Origin: Wenxinia marina DSM 24838
GTDB lineage: Bacteria > Pseudomonadota > Alphaproteobacteria > Rhodobacterales > Rhodobacteraceae
Assembly: GCF_000379485.1 (NCBI RefSeq)
Contig: NZ_KB902279.1
Coordinates: forward strand, 62,001-126,000
Direction of reading: 5' to 3'
Length of the DNA stretch: 64,000 nt
The notes below the pieces were generated by a model. It saw only the letters and a list, made by a program, of their open reading frames with translations. It was not told the DNA's origin and searched no databases. Position numbers and translations under genes: made by a program. This document shows, in pieces, positions 63,066 through 64,000 of the stretch (its first letter is position 1; each line of letters opens with the position of its first letter).

Positions 63066-63550
63066 CGCAAGGGCGGCCGGGGCGGAGCGTCGGCCGCCGG
63101 CCCCGGAGGAGCAGGCGCGGGACCGGCACCCCTCGCACCCTCCGCACGATCGCGACGCCGTCCTCTCCCTCCGTCCCGAGCGGCCGCCAGGTCGGGGGCG
63201 ACACGGTCTCCCGACGCTCCGGTGGCACCGCCGGGACCGGCCCGGGTATCCCCTGCTCCCCGCGCCCGGTGGCATCGGACTCCCAGCCCGGCCGCCCCCC
63301 GGCCGCCCCCCGGCCGACCGCCTCGGCCCGTCCGCCTTGCGTCCCGCCCCGAATGCCTCGTCTCCCCCCGGCGCCTCGGCCAGAGGCTCCATGCAACCGA
63401 CCGGCTTCGCCCCTGCTGGCTCCTATCTTGCCCCAAATACCTCCGGGGTCCGGGGCAGCGCCCCGGGTCTCTCCGCCCGCGCGACCCTCCGGCACACGGC
63501 GCCGTCGCAATCGCTGGACAGAGCCCCCCCTTCCGGCGAAGGTCCGGGCC
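63066..63550. other. Gene-free spacer between putA and the rhomboid gene
   Basis: 485 bases. No frame on either strand has protein-like codon use. It holds GC-rich short repeats (gcccccggccgccccccgg near 63290-63315) and a family-3 element at 63421-63470. The promoter of the rhomboid gene should be in the last 80 bases but none is clear. Confidence 0.65.
63421..63470 (-). repeat. Family-3 leader element, minus orientation
   Basis: Read on the minus strand: acccggggcgctgccccgga (hairpin cccggggc / gccccgg), ccccggaggtatttggggca, then agatag. Same consensus as 8571-8600 and 33291-33343. No gene starts downstream of it on that strand, so here it is not a leader. Confidence 0.55.
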
Positions 63551-64000
63551 ATGTTCCCGATCCGCGACCACAACCCGTCGAGCCGCTTCCCGTTCGTCAC
63601 GGTCGCGCTGATCGCCATCAACGTCGTCGTCTGGCTGTGGACCGTTGCGGTCTTCACCGACGACCGGGCGCTGTGGGGTCTGTACCGGGACTACGCGCTG
63701 ATCCCGGCGCTCCTGTCGAACGGCGAGGGCTGGCTCGGCCTCGTCACCTCGACCTTCCTGCATGCAGGGTTCTGGCACCTCGCCGGCAACATGCTGTTCC
63801 TGTGGATCTTCGGCGACAACCTCGAGGACGAGTTCGGCCATGTCGGCTTCCTCGCCTTCTACCTCGCCGTCGGCGTCGCGGCGGGGCTGGCGCAGTGGCT
63901 GTCCGAGAGGTGGTCGCCGATCCCGACGGTCGGCGCGTCCGGCGCCATCGCGGGGGTCATGGGCGCCTACCTGCTGTTCTTCCCGAAGGCCAAGGTCGAC
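63551..64000 (+). CDS. Rhomboid-family intramembrane serine protease (partial, runs off right edge)
   Basis: 150 codons from ATG 63551 stay open to the edge. MFPIRDHNPSSRFPFVTVAL is the typical start of bacterial rhomboids with an N-terminal cytoplasmic DxN motif. Membrane segments at about 17-37, 72-96 and 102-122. FLHAGFWHLAGNMLFLWIFG contains the conserved H-x-x-x-N loop, and catalytic Ser130 is in GASGAIAG. The catalytic His of the last helix lies beyond the window. Cleaves membrane proteins within the lipid bilayer. Confidence 0.94.
   Translation, partial: MFPIRDHNPSSRFPFVTVALIAINVVVWLWTVAVFTDDRALWGLYRDYALIPALLSNGEGWLGLVTSTFLHAGFWHLAGNMLFLWIFGDNLEDEFGHVGFLAFYLAVGVAAGLAQWLSERWSPIPTVGASGAIAGVMGAYLLFFPKAKVD

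Noticed and set aside
61158-63392. Long minus-strand frames over the end of putA and the following spacer
   Set aside because: Gly/Arg-rich, antisense to conserved P5C dehydrogenase sequence, no ribosome-binding site and no family features.

Overview
The window looks like a chromosomal segment of a GC-rich alphaproteobacterium of the order Rhodobacterales (family Rhodobacteraceae in the broad sense). The evidence is the GC-rich codon use with frequent GTG/TTG starts, the block ruvCAB - hypothetical - ybgC - tolQRAB - pal - cpoB - tilS - ftsH, the fhs/folD pair, a DUF1127 gene, and a PutA without an N-terminal DNA-binding domain facing an Lrp-type regulator. I see no prophage, insertion sequence, integrase or CRISPR array. 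Almost all of the DNA is protein coding.

Layout. 1-5186 (minus): an uncharacterised cluster made of a membrane protein (cut by the edge), an AAA+ ATPase, a small lipoprotein, a 377-residue protein of unknown function and a long coiled-coil protein. 5369-9610: cupin protein, L,D-transpeptidase lipoprotein, YghU-type glutathione transferase, SDR oxidoreductase and P1-family peptidase. 9642-15736: succinate-semialdehyde dehydrogenase, KtrA/KtrB potassium uptake pair, MFS transporter and FAD amine oxidase. 16118-22964 (minus): a MoxR - DUF58 - DUF4159 - amidotransferase/vWA-like membrane operon, with a DUF1285 gene facing away. 23776-28691: hydroxypyruvate isomerase-like protein, a decayed glyoxalase-like gene, an orphan LOV histidine kinase, and a vWA membrane protein translationally coupled to an ECF sigma factor.

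28831-41349: small membrane protein, the Lhr-like helicase and PdeM nuclease of the ligase-associated repair set, folD and fhs (one-carbon metabolism), an EF-hand periplasmic protein, MOSC protein, FtsH and TilS. 41359-50358 (minus): the Tol-Pal envelope system (tolQRAB, pal, cpoB, ybgC) and the RuvABC Holliday-junction machinery. 50698-54897: DUF1127 protein, PrmA, DUF3072 protein, HtrA-type protease and MltB-type lytic transglycosylase. 55102-58063: a tripartite tricarboxylate transporter (receptor, TctB-like, TctA-like). Then tRNA-Leu(UAA), a TPR protein, the putR/putA proline-catabolism pair, and the start of a rhomboid protease cut by the right edge.

Beyond genes, three dispersed-repeat families are visible. 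Family 1 is GC-rich and palindromic: tandem at 352-484, single at 15989-16087, and in frame inside putA at 61059-61262, where it has become the linker between the two enzyme domains. Family 2 consists of tandem palindromes of the form GGAAAyCGCGCGrTTTCC between co-transcribed genes (3981-4072 and 18204-18249). Family 3 is a leader element ending in a ggnatttt-like motif (8571-8600, 33291-33343, 63421-63470). The least explained multi-gene units are the 1-5186 cluster and the sigma-factor/vWA pair at 26059-28691.
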